Assembly: GCF_052119585.1 (NCBI RefSeq) | Contig: NZ_JBGQOJ010000005.1 | Coordinates: 62,001 to 126,000 of the forward strand | Length of the DNA: 64,000 bases | Direction: 5' to 3' | Source: JBGQOJ01 sp052119585 | Lineage (GTDB): Bacteria > Pseudomonadota > Alphaproteobacteria > Rhodobacterales > Rhodobacteraceae | In this document: positions 48,397-57,230 of the stretch, piece after piece | Layout of the letters: every line of letters starts with the position of its first letter | Position numbering within the stretch: position 1 is the first letter of the stretch | Notes under the pieces: generated by a model | What the model was told of the DNA's origin: nothing | What the model saw: the letters and a program-made list of their open reading frames with translations, nothing else | Databases searched by the model: none | Made by a program: the position numbers and the translations under genes

Positions 48397-49365
48397 ATGG
48401 CTTTGGAAGATGCGAAAACGCAGGTGGATACGGCCGTGACCCGCAAGGGGCTGCGTGGGCTGGCCTATGAGAATGCGTTTGGCGGGGCCACCAGTTTCCT
48501 GCGCCGGACCTATACAAAGGATCTGACCGGTGTCGATCTGGCGGTGACGGGCATACCGTTCGATCAGGCGGTTACGCATCGCCCCGGCACGCGGTTCGGA
48601 CCGCGGGCGATCCGCGAGGCCAGCAGCCTGCAACCCTTCGATCCGCCCTATGGCTGGGGGTTTGACCCGCTGTCCGAATTCGCCATTGCCGACTACGGCG
48701 ACATGGCGTTCGATTATGCCGATGTCGCGGGGTTTCCGGCGCTGGTCGAGGCGCATTTCAACACCATATTGGGCGCAGGGCCGGGCACGATCACCCTTGG
48801 CGGCGATCATTTCATCACCCTGCCGATCCTGCGGGCCTATGCCGCGAAATACGGCCCGATGTCGGTGATCCAGTTCGACGCCCATTCGGACCTGTGGGCC
48901 GATGACGACATGGGCCGGATCGACCACGGCACGATGATGTACAAGGCGGTCAAATTGGGGCTGGTGGACGCCGCGCGGTCGGTGCAGATCGGGATACGCA
49001 CGGAATGCGACGATTATCTGGGGATGCACGTGATCGACGCCCGCGAGGTGCATGAACGGGGGGCGGCGGCGGCGGTGGCAAAGGCGCGCGCGATTGTCGG
49101 CGATCACCCGACCTATGTGACCTTCGACATCGACGCGCTGGACCCCGCCTTTGCCCCCGGCACCGGCACGCCTGTCTGGGGCGGGTTGGCCAGCTGGCAG
49201 GCGGCCGCGATCCTGCGCGATCTGGCGGGCATCAACATGGTGGGGGGCGACGTTGTCGAGGTCTCTCCGCCGTTCGACACCACCGGGGCCACGGCCATTG
49301 CGGGGGCGCATGTCGCGATGGAGCTGATCTGCCTATGGGGCTGGAACAAAAGGGCGCGGGCATGA
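48397..49365 (+). CDS. speB: Agmatinase-family ureohydrolase
   Basis: It is 322 residues of the arginase/agmatinase fold with all manganese ligands: GGDHFITLP, QFDAHSDLWAD, FDIDALDPAFAPGTGTP. TGIPFDQAVTHRPGTRFGPRAIREAS is typical of SpeB. It converts agmatine to putrescine and urea if the annotation by homology holds; other guanidino substrates are possible because the family is functionally diverse. It overlaps the paralogue that follows by 4 nt (ATGA). Confidence 0.9.
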   Translation: MALEDAKTQVDTAVTRKGLRGLAYENAFGGATSFLRRTYTKDLTGVDLAVTGIPFDQAVTHRPGTRFGPRAIREASSLQPFDPPYGWGFDPLSEFAIADYGDMAFDYADVAGFPALVEAHFNTILGAGPGTITLGGDHFITLPILRAYAAKYGPMSVIQFDAHSDLWADDDMGRIDHGTMMYKAVKLGLVDAARSVQIGIRTECDDYLGMHVIDAREVHERGAAAAVAKARAIVGDHPTYVTFDIDALDPAFAPGTGTPVWGGLASWQAAAILRDLAGINMVGGDVVEVSPPFDTTGATAIAGAHVAMELICLWGWNKRARA

Positions 49366-50303
49366 CCAATCAACCGCTGGGCGGCAATGAAATGGCGCGT
49401 TTCGGCGGGCCGAACACCTTTATGCGCCTGCCTTCGCAGGAGACGGCAGAGGGGCTGGATGTGGCCTTTGTCGGCATCCCGATGGACATCGGCACCAGCT
49501 GGCGGTCCGGCACGCGGTTCGGCCCCAAGTCGATCCGTGCGGAAAGCGCGATGATCCGGCCCTATAACCTGCAAACGGGGGCCGCGCCCTTTGACGGATT
49601 GCAGGCGGCGGATATCGGGGATGTGCCAGTCAATACCTTCAATCTGGCGGATACAATCCTAAGGATAACAGCGCATTACGACGAGATATTAAAGCATGAT
49701 GTCATCCCGATGACGCTGGGCGGCGACCACACGCTGACCCTGCCGGTGCTGCGCTCGATCGCCAAAAAGTACGGGCCCGTCGCGTTGGTGCATGTGGATG
49801 CCCATGCCGATGTGAACGACCATATGTTCGGCGAGCGCGAGGCCCACGGCACGGTGTTTCGCCGCGCCTTTGAGGAGGGGTTGATCGTGCCCGACAAGGT
49901 CTGGCAGATCGGCCTGCGCGGCACCGGCTATACGGCCACGGATTTCACCGAGGCGCAGGGCTGGGGCTTTCATCAGGTGCAGGCGCACGAGGTCTGGCAC
50001 CAGTCGCTGACGCCGCTGGCGGCGCGGGTAAAGGCGGCGATCGGGGATGGACCGGTTTATATCAGCTATGACATCGACAGCCTTGATCCGGCCTATGCGC
50101 CCGGCACCGGCACGCCAGAGATCGGCGGGTTGACCACGCCACAGGCGATGGAACTTATCCGCGGGTTGCGGGGGTTGAACGTGGTGGGATGCGATCTGGT
50201 CGAGGTCTCTCCGCCGTATGACACGTCGGGGAATACCGCGCTTACGGCGGCGAATATCCTGTTCGAGTTGATGTGCATCCTGCCTGGTGTGACATTTAGA
50301 TAG
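49362..50303 (+). CDS. Second agmatinase-family ureohydrolase (guanidino-acid hydrolase type)
   Basis: It is 313 residues, a paralogue of the preceding gene. Metal ligands are present: GGDHTLTLP, VHVDAHADVNDHMFGE, YDIDSLDPAYAPGTGTPEIGG. The N-terminal FGGPNTFMRLPSQE, IPMDIGTSWRSGTRFGPKSIR and SPPYDTSGNTALTAANILFE are the pattern of guanidinobutyrase and guanidinopropionase rather than agmatinase. The start at 49362 is the ATG overlapping the upstream stop; an ATG 27 nt earlier is less likely. Substrate inferred only. Confidence 0.88.
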   Translation: MTNQPLGGNEMARFGGPNTFMRLPSQETAEGLDVAFVGIPMDIGTSWRSGTRFGPKSIRAESAMIRPYNLQTGAAPFDGLQAADIGDVPVNTFNLADTILRITAHYDEILKHDVIPMTLGGDHTLTLPVLRSIAKKYGPVALVHVDAHADVNDHMFGEREAHGTVFRRAFEEGLIVPDKVWQIGLRGTGYTATDFTEAQGWGFHQVQAHEVWHQSLTPLAARVKAAIGDGPVYISYDIDSLDPAYAPGTGTPEIGGLTTPQAMELIRGLRGLNVVGCDLVEVSPPYDTSGNTALTAANILFELMCILPGVTFR

Positions 50304-50312
50304 GACTGTACA

Positions 50313-50756
50313 GTGTTGAAATTGTTTATTTTTAGCCTTACCCTTGTTGTGGCGGGCTTTGCTGCCTATGTGCGTTTTTCGCCGGTCGATATGGCGGTTT
50401 TGCAGGTTGACCCCGTAACTGCCGGGCCGGTCGGCGATGGCCGGTTCATCCTGCGCCCCGATGCAGGCGACATGCCGGCCCCTGTGTATGCGGACACACC
50501 TGCGGCACTGCTTGCGCGCCTCGACGCTGTCGCACGTGCCACACCGCGCACCAAAGTCGTCGCGGGCAGTCTGGCCGAGGGGCGGATCACCTATGTCACG
50601 CGGTCGGCATTCTGGGGGTTCCCCGACTATACCACTGTCGCGGCTCTGCCCGTTTCTGGCGGGGCAACGCTGGCGATTTATGCGCGGTTGCGGTTTGGCA
50701 GGTCTGACCTGGGGGTGAACAAGGCGCGGGTCCTAGCCTGGCTGGATGCGCTTTAG
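50313..50756 (+). CDS. DUF1499 family protein
   Basis: It is 147 residues with an N-terminal membrane anchor or signal (LFIFSLTLVVAGFAAYVRF). The DUF1499 core reads TKVVAGSLAEGRITYVTRSAFWGFPDYTTVAAL ... LAIYARLRFGRSDLGVNKARVLAWL. Starts with GTG 9 nt after the ureohydrolase stop. The 3' end overlaps the opposite gene by 24 nt. Function unknown. Confidence 0.82.
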   Translation: MLKLFIFSLTLVVAGFAAYVRFSPVDMAVLQVDPVTAGPVGDGRFILRPDAGDMPAPVYADTPAALLARLDAVARATPRTKVVAGSLAEGRITYVTRSAFWGFPDYTTVAALPVSGGATLAIYARLRFGRSDLGVNKARVLAWLDAL

Positions 50757-51023
50757 TCGGGTCAGTAGCGGGATCAGGCTTGCCGCCGGACACCCTTGCT
50801 GGATTTCGCGCCAGATGACGTTGTTCTGGGCCATCTCGCAGCGGGCCAACACGTCATTGCCGCAGGACCGGCGCAGGCACAGCACTTCGCCCAACTCGTG
50901 GCGGGCCCCTGTGGCGTCGGTGCAGTAGCGGTCAACGCCGGGATAGTCGAAATTGTAGGTTTGCGAGGCAGCGGGTGCAGCCGCGATCAGGAGCAGGGCG
51001 AAAAGGGTGCCTTTGGGATCCAT
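50733..51023 (-). CDS. Small secreted cysteine-rich protein of unknown function
   Basis: It is 96 residues with a signal peptide, MDPKGTLFALLLIAAAPAAS, then NFDYPGVDRYCTDATGARHELGEVLCLRRSCGNDVLARCEMAQNN in which about five cysteines could form disulfides. The start at 51023 gives a proper signal peptide but has no good ribosome-binding site. Tail-to-tail overlap with DUF1499. Conserved in Rhodobacteraceae as far as I can recall, no function. Confidence 0.65.
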   Translation of the reverse strand: MDPKGTLFALLLIAAAPAASQTYNFDYPGVDRYCTDATGARHELGEVLCLRRSCGNDVLARCEMAQNNVIWREIQQGCPAASLIPLLTRLKRIQPG

Positions 51024-51101
51024 TCGCGAAATGTAACAGAAAATGGTGGTCAGTGAAACGCATTGCTTGACCGCGACACCGCTATGTTGGACAGAAGCGC
51101 C

Positions 51102-52157
51102 ATGGTTCCCTTTGATAAACTCATCCAGATCACCGAGCGGTTTCAATTTCTTGAGGCCAAGATGTCATCGGGCGCGTCCGGCGACCAGATTGTCGCTTTG
51201 GCCCGCGAATATTCCGACCTGAAACCGGTGGTCGAACAGATCACCGAATATCGCGCGCTGGTGGACGGTATCACCGAGGCCGAGGCGATGATGCGCGACC
51301 CCGAGATGAAGGCGCTGGCCGAGGACGAATTATACGCGCTGCGCGACCGTCTGCCCGCCGCCGAACAGGCATTGCGCGTGGCGTTGTTGCCCAAGGACGC
51401 GGCAGATATGAAACCCGCGATGATCGAAATCCGTCCAGGCACTGGCGGTGACGAAGCGTCGCTTTTCGCGGGCGACCTGCTGCGCATGTATCAGCGCTAT
51501 GCCGAGACCCGCGGCTGGACCTTCGAGATCATCGAGATGTCCGAAACGGAGCTGGGCGGGATCAAGGAAGTCATTGCCAACATCAAAGGCACGGGCGTGT
51601 TTGCCCGTTTGAAATACGAATCCGGTGTGCACCGCGTGCAGCGGGTGCCGACCACGGAATCGGGCGGGCGGATCCATACCTCTGCCGCGACGGTGGCCGT
51701 TCTGCCCGAGGCAGAGGAGGTCGATATCCAGATCGACGCCAATGATCTGCGGATCGACACGATGCGCGCCAGCGGGGCAGGCGGCCAGCACGTCAACACC
51801 ACCGATTCGGCTGTGCGGATCACGCATATTCCGTCCGGTCTGGTGGTCGTCAGCGCCGAGAAATCGCAGCACCGCAACAAAGAGATCGCGATGCAGGTTC
51901 TGCGGTCGCGGCTGTATGATCTGGAACGCAGCCGTGTCGATGGCGAACGCTCTGCCAACCGCAAAAGCCAGGTCGGCAGCGGTGACCGGTCAGAGCGCAT
52001 CCGCACCTATAACTTTCCGCAGGGCCGGATGACCGACCACCGCATCAACCTGACGCTGTATAAGCTGGATCAGGTGATGCAGGGCGATCTGGACGAGGTG
52101 ATCGACGCGCTGACCGCCGACGATCAGGCCGGCATGCTGGCAGAGATGGGCGTATGA
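51102..52157 (+). CDS. prfA: Peptide chain release factor 1
   Basis: Reads UAA and UAG and triggers release of the nascent peptide. It is 351 residues: PxT-type recognition tripeptide PTT at 183-185 (RVPTTES), GGQ at 227-229 in SGAGGQHVNTTDSAVR. The start at 51102 (MVPFDKLIQITERFQFLEAK) matches the family; ATG at 51084 and TTG at 51063 are possible but unsupported. The stop overlaps prmC (ATGA), so the factor and the methyltransferase that modifies its GGQ glutamine are made together. Confidence 0.97.
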   Translation: MVPFDKLIQITERFQFLEAKMSSGASGDQIVALAREYSDLKPVVEQITEYRALVDGITEAEAMMRDPEMKALAEDELYALRDRLPAAEQALRVALLPKDAADMKPAMIEIRPGTGGDEASLFAGDLLRMYQRYAETRGWTFEIIEMSETELGGIKEVIANIKGTGVFARLKYESGVHRVQRVPTTESGGRIHTSAATVAVLPEAEEVDIQIDANDLRIDTMRASGAGGQHVNTTDSAVRITHIPSGLVVVSAEKSQHRNKEIAMQVLRSRLYDLERSRVDGERSANRKSQVGSGDRSERIRTYNFPQGRMTDHRINLTLYKLDQVMQGDLDEVIDALTADDQAGMLAEMGV

Positions 52158-52975
52158 CGGCACAGGCGGCGCTTGGGGCTGCCGTGCGTGTGTTGACGGC
52201 GGCGGGCGTGCCTGATGCCGCCCGCGACGCGCGGCGGTTGTTGTGTTTCGCCATGGGGATCGCGCCCGACCGCCTGACGCTGCATCTGGGCGACGCGATG
52301 ACGCCCGAACAGGCCGCCGGTTTCAACGCGGCGATCCGCGCCCGTGCCGCTCGCACCCCCGTCAGCCACATCACCGGCACACGCGCCTTTTACGGGCGGG
52401 ATTTCATCGTGACCCCCGATGTGCTGGACCCGCGCCCCGAAACCGAAACCCTGATCGAGGCGGCGCTGGCCTCGCCCTTTTCCCGTGTGCTGGATCTTGG
52501 CACCGGATCTGGCTGCATCTTGTTGACATTGCTGGCGGAACGGCGCGCGGCCACGGGGCTGGGGGTGGATCTGTCGCAGGCCGCCCTTGCCGTGGCGCAG
52601 CGCAACGCGGTGGCGCTTGGGGTGGCGGCACATTTTATTCAATCGGACTGGTTCGCGCGCGTCACGGGGCGCTTTGGTCTGATCGTTTCGAACCCGCCCT
52701 ACATCGCCGGGGACGAGATGCCAGACCTCTCTCCCGAGGTGCAAAAAGAGCCGCGCATGGCGCTGACCGACGGGGCGGACGGGCTGACTGCCTACCGGAT
52801 CATCGCGGCGACGGCCCCGGCCCATCTGGCGCAGGGCGGGCGGCTGATGGTCGAAACCGGCCCGACGCAGGGCGCTGCGGTGGCCGACCTGTTCCGCGCC
52901 GCAGGGCTGCATGACATCCGCATCCTTCCCGACCTTGACGGGCGCGACCGCGTTGTTTCGGCGGCGCAATCCTGA
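52154..52975 (+). CDS. prmC: Release factor glutamine methyltransferase PrmC
   Basis: N5-methylates the GGQ glutamine of release factors using SAM. It is 273 residues; N-terminal helical domain, then RVLDLGTGSGCILL (SAM site, about 111-124) and catalytic NPPY at 180-183 in SNPPYIAGDEM. Also YRIIAATAPAHLAQGGRLMVETG. 4-nt overlap with prfA (ATGA). Confidence 0.96.
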   Translation: MTAQAALGAAVRVLTAAGVPDAARDARRLLCFAMGIAPDRLTLHLGDAMTPEQAAGFNAAIRARAARTPVSHITGTRAFYGRDFIVTPDVLDPRPETETLIEAALASPFSRVLDLGTGSGCILLTLLAERRAATGLGVDLSQAALAVAQRNAVALGVAAHFIQSDWFARVTGRFGLIVSNPPYIAGDEMPDLSPEVQKEPRMALTDGADGLTAYRIIAATAPAHLAQGGRLMVETGPTQGAAVADLFRAAGLHDIRILPDLDGRDRVVSAAQS

Positions 52976-53216
52976 CGCGCGGTAAAAACTCTGCGAGATT
53001 CACGCAAAAACATGCTCAAAAAGTCGCGGCACGTCAATTTTTGCTTGTTTTGAACGCCATGTCGTGTTTACTCCATCATAGCGAGCGGGCGGATGCTTCT
53101 GCGCTCCCCCTCGCATAATGTCACAAAACTCGCACGGACCCGGTATTAAACCCCACGCATGAGGCGCGGCTGAGGTTCACGCGAAAGCCACAATAAGGCT
53201 GGACCAAACCATTAAT

Positions 53217-53927
53217 ATACGAACCTCAAAATCCCGTTCGCGCTCGAAGTCGAGCCGTCACAGCAATAACAACGGAAATCGCACCGTTGGGAATATTGTG
53301 AACCGCGTCTTCGACAGCTCTGGCCCCGAAGGCAAGGTGCGCGGCACCCCGCAGCAGATCATCGACAAATACACACAGCTGGCCCGTGACGCGCAACTGT
53401 CGAACGACCGTGTCGCTGCCGAGAACTTTCAGCAACACTCCGAGCATTACACGCGGATGCTGGGCGAGGCGCAGCGCGATGCGGATGCCCGCCGCGAGCA
53501 GCACGAGGCGCAGCAGGCCCAGCAGCAGCACAATAGCCGCAGCCGTGATGACGCCCAATCCGGCACCCATACCGGAGACGACGAGCAGCGTTCACCAGAG
53601 CCGCGAGAGCAGCGCAACGAGCCGCGCGAACCTCGTGAACAGCGCAATGAACCCCGCGAGCCGCGCGCCGATACGCCCCGCCCGCCGCGCAATCAGGAAC
53701 GTCGCGCACCGCGTGATCTGTCCGACGCGCCGCAACCCGATCTGATCGACGTGATCGACATGACCGGCGCGCAGGACAGCGGTCTGGTGGAAACGCCAGA
53801 AAGCGCGCCCAAGCCCCGGCCGCAACTGATCGAAGACGCAGAGCCCGCGCCAAAGCCCAAGCCAAAGCGCGCCCCGCGCAAGCTGAAGCCTATCGCAGAG
53901 CCGGACGCGCCCAAAGTCGCCGAGTAA
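53217..53927 (+). CDS. DUF4167 family protein, probable non-canonical ATA start
   Basis: Highly charged RNA-binding-like protein of alphaproteobacteria, function unknown. The open frame contains an N-terminal RTSKSRSRSKSSRHSNNN stretch then NRTVGNIVNRVFDSSGPEGKVRGTPQQI, the conserved DUF4167 core. The family begins MRSSKSRSRSK; here the aligned first codon is ATA (53217) and no in-frame ATG/GTG/TTG exists between the stop at 53160 and GTG 53298, which lies within the conserved core. Gives 236 residues from ATA or 209 from the GTG. The disordered middle has repeats of EPREQRN. A strong terminator follows. Confidence 0.85.
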   Translation: MRTSKSRSRSKSSRHSNNNGNRTVGNIVNRVFDSSGPEGKVRGTPQQIIDKYTQLARDAQLSNDRVAAENFQQHSEHYTRMLGEAQRDADARREQHEAQQAQQQHNSRSRDDAQSGTHTGDDEQRSPEPREQRNEPREPREQRNEPREPRADTPRPPRNQERRAPRDLSDAPQPDLIDVIDMTGAQDSGLVETPESAPKPRPQLIEDAEPAPKPKPKRAPRKLKPIAEPDAPKVAE

Positions 53928-53976
53928 CAGGACGACCGGTCAGGCACTGCCAGGGCCGATCCGCATGTAAGGAAAC

Positions 53977-54006
53977 AAAAGCGCGAGAGGAACCTCTCGC
54001 GCTTTT
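53977..54006. terminator. Bidirectional intrinsic terminator between DUF4167 and rsmA
   Basis: AAAAGCGCGAGAGG (53977-53990) and CCTCTCGCGCTTTT (53993-54006) form a perfect 14-bp stem with a 2-nt centre, T-run on both strands. Serves the two convergent genes. Confidence 0.92.
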
Positions 54007-54079
54007 TGGTTGTGCGGCGTCGGACCTGCGGTGCTTCCGAAAACCATCCGGTATCCGACAAAATCCCGCCGGGCTTTTG

Positions 54080-54919
54080 CTATTTCGCGACTTCGCGGGC
54101 GAGGGCGCAGAACCCTTCCAACGAGATTTCCTCGGCCCGCGCGGTAGGTTTGATCCCCGCCGCCAGCAATCGGTCCTCTATATCGGGCGCGACGCCCTTC
54201 ATCGAGGCGCGCAGCATCTTGCGGCGCTGGTTGAAACCGGCGGCCACCACACGGTTCAGGATCTTCGGATCGGCAGGAAAACGCGGTTCCTCCAGCCGCT
54301 TGAAATGCACGACTGCCGAATGGATTTTGGGGGGCGGTGTGAACGCCTCTGGCGGCAGGGACATCACAATCTGCGCATCCGCCCGCCATTGCGCCAAAAG
54401 CGCCAGCCGCCCATAGGCCTTGGACCCCGGTTTGGCGACGATCCGCTCTGCCACCTCGCGCTGGAACATCAGCGTCAGACTGTCCCAGAACGGTGGCCAG
54501 ACCGCAGGGGTCAGCCAGCGCACCAACAGTTCCGTGCCCACGTTATAGGGCAGGTTCGCGACAACGCGGATCGGCGGCGTCAGGTAGGCGCTTGTGTCCA
54601 GATCCAGCGCGTCGGCGTTGATCACCTCCAGCCGGCCGGGATAGGCAGCGGCGATCTCTGCCAGCGCCGCCATGCAGCGCGGATCTTTCTCGATCGCAAG
54701 AACGCGGCGCGCCCCCATCGCCAGCAACCCGCGCGTCAGGCCACCGGGGCCGGGGCCGACCTCCAGCACATCGCAGCCGGTCAGATCGCCCGCGCACCGC
54801 GCAATCCGCGCGGTCAGGTTCAGGTCAAGGATAAAGTTCTGCCCAAGGGATTTCCGCGCCTGAAGATCATGGGCGTCAATCACCTCGCGCAGGGGCGGCA
54901 GGTCGTCAATCGCGCTCAT
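54080..54919 (-). CDS. rsmA: 16S rRNA dimethyladenosine transferase RsmA (KsgA)
   Basis: Dimethylates A1518 and A1519 of 16S rRNA late in 30S assembly. It is 279 residues: ARKSLGQNFILDLNLTARIA (motif X), DVLEVGPGPGGLTRGLL (motif I), VLAIEKDPRC (II), VINADALDLD (III), VVANLPYNVGTELLVRWL (IV). Last gene of the lptF-lptG-lptD-surA-pdxA-rsmA unit, 51 nt after pdxA; the gap contains a repeat-family copy. Confidence 0.96.
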   Translation of the reverse strand: MSAIDDLPPLREVIDAHDLQARKSLGQNFILDLNLTARIARCAGDLTGCDVLEVGPGPGGLTRGLLAMGARRVLAIEKDPRCMAALAEIAAAYPGRLEVINADALDLDTSAYLTPPIRVVANLPYNVGTELLVRWLTPAVWPPFWDSLTLMFQREVAERIVAKPGSKAYGRLALLAQWRADAQIVMSLPPEAFTPPPKIHSAVVHFKRLEEPRFPADPKILNRVVAAGFNQRRKMLRASMKGVAPDIEDRLLAAGIKPTARAEEISLEGFCALAREVAK

Positions 54920-54928
54920 GTCGTGTCC

Positions 54929-54960
54929 ACTTTGTTCTAAAAATACTCGCGCCGCAGGCG
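54929..54960. repeat. Dispersed intergenic repeat copy
   Basis: ACTTTGTTCTAAAAATACTC (54929-54948) is the reverse complement of the family 20-mer with one mismatch. It is followed by GCGCCGCAGGCG (54949-54960), the tail also seen at 1976, 29081 and 32663. Sits between pdxA and rsmA. Confidence 0.75.
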
Positions 54961-54970
54961 TAAAATCTTT

Positions 54971-55948
54971 TCATTCCGCCTCGCGTGCCCGCGCCATCCG
55001 GTCGGCCATGCGCAGGGCCGCGATCAGGCTGTTCGGGTCGGCCTTGCCCTGACCTGCGATATCGAACGCGGTGCCGTGATCGGGCGAGGTGCGGATGAAC
55101 GGCAGGCCCAGCGTCACATTCACCCCCCCGGCGAAATCCAGCGTCTTGATCGGGATCAGCGCCTGATCGTGATACATGCAGATCGCCGCATCATAGCGCG
55201 CCCGCGCACCTGCGTGGAACATCGTATCGGCGGACATCGGGCCGGCCAGGTCCAGCCCCTCGGCCCGCAAAGCGTCCAGAACGGGGGTGATCATCTCGAT
55301 CTCCTGCATCCCCATCGCGCCACCTTCGCCCGCATGGGGGTTCAGGCCCGCAATCGCCAGACGCGGTGCGTCGATGCCGAAATCGCGACGCAGCGCGGCA
55401 TAGGTGATCAGGATCGTGTCGGTCAACAGGCGCGCGGTCAGCGCCTCCGGCACCTCTTGCAGCGGGATATGGATGGTCACGGGCACCACCCGCAGCGCAT
55501 CGCAGGCCAGCATCATCACCACGCGGTCAACACCCGCCAGTGCCGCCAGATATTCCGTATGGCCGGGATAGGCGAAATCCGCACCATCCTTCAGGGCCTT
55601 CTTGTGGATCGGGTTGGTGCACAGCGCCGAGGCCTTGCCCGATTGCACCAGTTGCACGCCCTTCGCGATCACCTCGATCACGCCCGCCGCATTGGCCGGA
55701 TCTGGCTGGCCCGGGTGGGCCGCGCCGCCAAAGCCGTGGGCAAGAACCGGCAGCGCCCTGGCCGAGACATGGAGCGCGTCCATCGGATCGTGGATCGTCT
55801 GGAACGGGGCGCCCGCAGGCAGATGCGCCGGGTCAGCAATCAGGAAAAACGGCATCCGTGCGCCCAACTCCTGCCAGGCTTTCACGGCAATCTCGGGGCC
55901 GATGCCCGCAGGTTCGCCGCAGGTCAGCGCGATGGGCGCCCGCGTCAT
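54971..55948 (-). CDS. pdxA: 4-hydroxythreonine-4-phosphate dehydrogenase PdxA
   Basis: NAD-dependent oxidation in the DXP-dependent pyridoxal phosphate pathway. It is 325 residues: LTCGEPAGIGPEIAVKAW at the N-terminus, TNPIHKKALKDGADFAYPGHTEYLA, GLNPHAGEGGAMGMQE (metal-binding His), ICMYHDQALIPIKTLDF (His), GVNVTLGLPFIRTSPDHGTAFDIAG. Its start overlaps the surA stop by 4 nt (ATGA). The surA-pdxA-rsmA order is conserved widely. Confidence 0.97.
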   Translation of the reverse strand: MTRAPIALTCGEPAGIGPEIAVKAWQELGARMPFFLIADPAHLPAGAPFQTIHDPMDALHVSARALPVLAHGFGGAAHPGQPDPANAAGVIEVIAKGVQLVQSGKASALCTNPIHKKALKDGADFAYPGHTEYLAALAGVDRVVMMLACDALRVVPVTIHIPLQEVPEALTARLLTDTILITYAALRRDFGIDAPRLAIAGLNPHAGEGGAMGMQEIEMITPVLDALRAEGLDLAGPMSADTMFHAGARARYDAAICMYHDQALIPIKTLDFAGGVNVTLGLPFIRTSPDHGTAFDIAGQGKADPNSLIAALRMADRMARAREAE

Positions 55949-57216
55949 GGGCGGACGATCACCGCGTCGGCACGCAGTTCCGCCAGATAGCCATTGGCAT
56001 AAGAGCCAAGGCGTTCATTGCTGAGCTGCAACAGGATGTCCTGCCGCGACACTTCGTCGGCCAGGGTCGTGGTGCGGCCGCACATCATCAGGAATACCAG
56101 CGTTTGGCCGTTCGAGCGCGTCAGCGCGGTCGACACCTCGCCTGCGTCCAGTTTGGCCAGCTCCATCGCGATATCCTGCGGGATCTCGGCGACGGGCAGG
56201 GTGCCACGGTCCAGAACGCTTTCGGGTTGGCCCTTTGCGATACCGTAAAGGTCGTCGCAACGGTCGACCTTGGCGCGGACGCGGGCCGCATCTGCCAATG
56301 CCGTCGGGGTTTGCCCGCCCGCGATGTAATAGGCGGCATAGTCAATGGCGGCGACATCCGCCGCAGGGGCGCCGGTTTCCTCGATCGCCCGCAGCTGGAA
56401 CAGCGCGATGGCGTTGGGCACCGGGATCGGGGCTGTCACCTGACCCGGCGCCAGCGTCAGCACAAGACCACGGATCTGGGGCGGCAGGTTTTCCAGCGGC
56501 AACCAGTCCAGTTTGCCCCCCACCGCGCGGCTGGGCGACACGGAATAGGACTGCACCGCGCTGCTGAACGCCCCGGCGGTGGTATATTGGCTGATCTCAG
56601 AGGCCAGCCGCTCGCTGTTGGCGGTGGCCTGTGCGGTATTGGCGGGCAGGATCAGTTCGGTCAGCAAAACCCGAAGCCCGCCGCGCGTGGACTGTGCCAG
56701 TGCGCGGTCTACTTCCGCCTCGGTGGCGCGGGCGCGGGGGCCGAATTTCTGCTGCACAAGCTGGCGCCATGCGACACCGGCCCGAATGAAATCGCGCAGC
56801 GTTTCCGGCGATACGCCCGCAGGGGCGATGGCCTTTGTGAACTCTTCGGCGCTCAAATTAGCGCGGCTGGCGAATTCTTCCAGACCGGCGTTTATGTCTT
56901 CCTCGGACGGGGTGATGCCCGCTGCGGCAGCGGCATCCAGTTGAAGCCGCTCTTCGATCAGGCGCTCGACCGCCACGGTCTTGGGATCACCGGGCGCGCG
57001 CAGAACCTTCAGCAGGTTGGCCCGCTGGTCCACCTCGTAGGCGGTTATGGCGCGATCATTCACCCTGACGACCGGATCGAACATGCCTTGTGCCGGGGCG
57101 GGGGACGCCACGCCAAATGCGATGGCGCAGGCCAATGCTGCCAGTGTTCCAAGGGAAAATGTCGGATACTTGGGGAAACGCATGGTTTTGATGTCCGTTC
57201 TGCTCGTTGTCGTCAT
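55945..57216 (-). CDS. surA: Periplasmic chaperone/peptidyl-prolyl isomerase SurA
   Basis: Escorts outer-membrane proteins, including LptD, through the periplasm. It is 423 residues from 57216; signal peptide FSLGTLAALACAIAFGVASPAPAQ, then the SurA N-domain MFDPVVRVNDRAITAYEVDQRANLLKVL and VERLIEERLQ, and one visible parvulin-like PPIase domain from about 185 to 330 (LTELILPANTA, GGKLDWLPLENLPP, GQVTAPIPVPNAIALFQL). An ATG at 57183 (MRFPKYPTF) is an equally good start. Follows lptD after a 14-nt gap. Confidence 0.9.
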   Translation of the reverse strand: MTTTSRTDIKTMRFPKYPTFSLGTLAALACAIAFGVASPAPAQGMFDPVVRVNDRAITAYEVDQRANLLKVLRAPGDPKTVAVERLIEERLQLDAAAAAGITPSEEDINAGLEEFASRANLSAEEFTKAIAPAGVSPETLRDFIRAGVAWRQLVQQKFGPRARATEAEVDRALAQSTRGGLRVLLTELILPANTAQATANSERLASEISQYTTAGAFSSAVQSYSVSPSRAVGGKLDWLPLENLPPQIRGLVLTLAPGQVTAPIPVPNAIALFQLRAIEETGAPAADVAAIDYAAYYIAGGQTPTALADAARVRAKVDRCDDLYGIAKGQPESVLDRGTLPVAEIPQDIAMELAKLDAGEVSTALTRSNGQTLVFLMMCGRTTTLADEVSRQDILLQLSNERLGSYANGYLAELRADAVIVRP

Positions 57217-57230
57217 GGCCGGTTCCGACC

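Noticed and set aside
50300..50330. CRISPR, tRNA or rRNA anywhere in the window
   Set aside because: No regularly spaced repeats and no cloverleaf or rRNA-like segments recognised; coordinates given are only a placeholder for the whole-window statement.
53298..53927. GTG 53298 as the true start of the DUF4167 gene
   Set aside because: It lies inside the conserved core (GNIVNRVFDSSG) and would remove the basic N-terminus that is encoded in frame upstream; kept only as an alternative.
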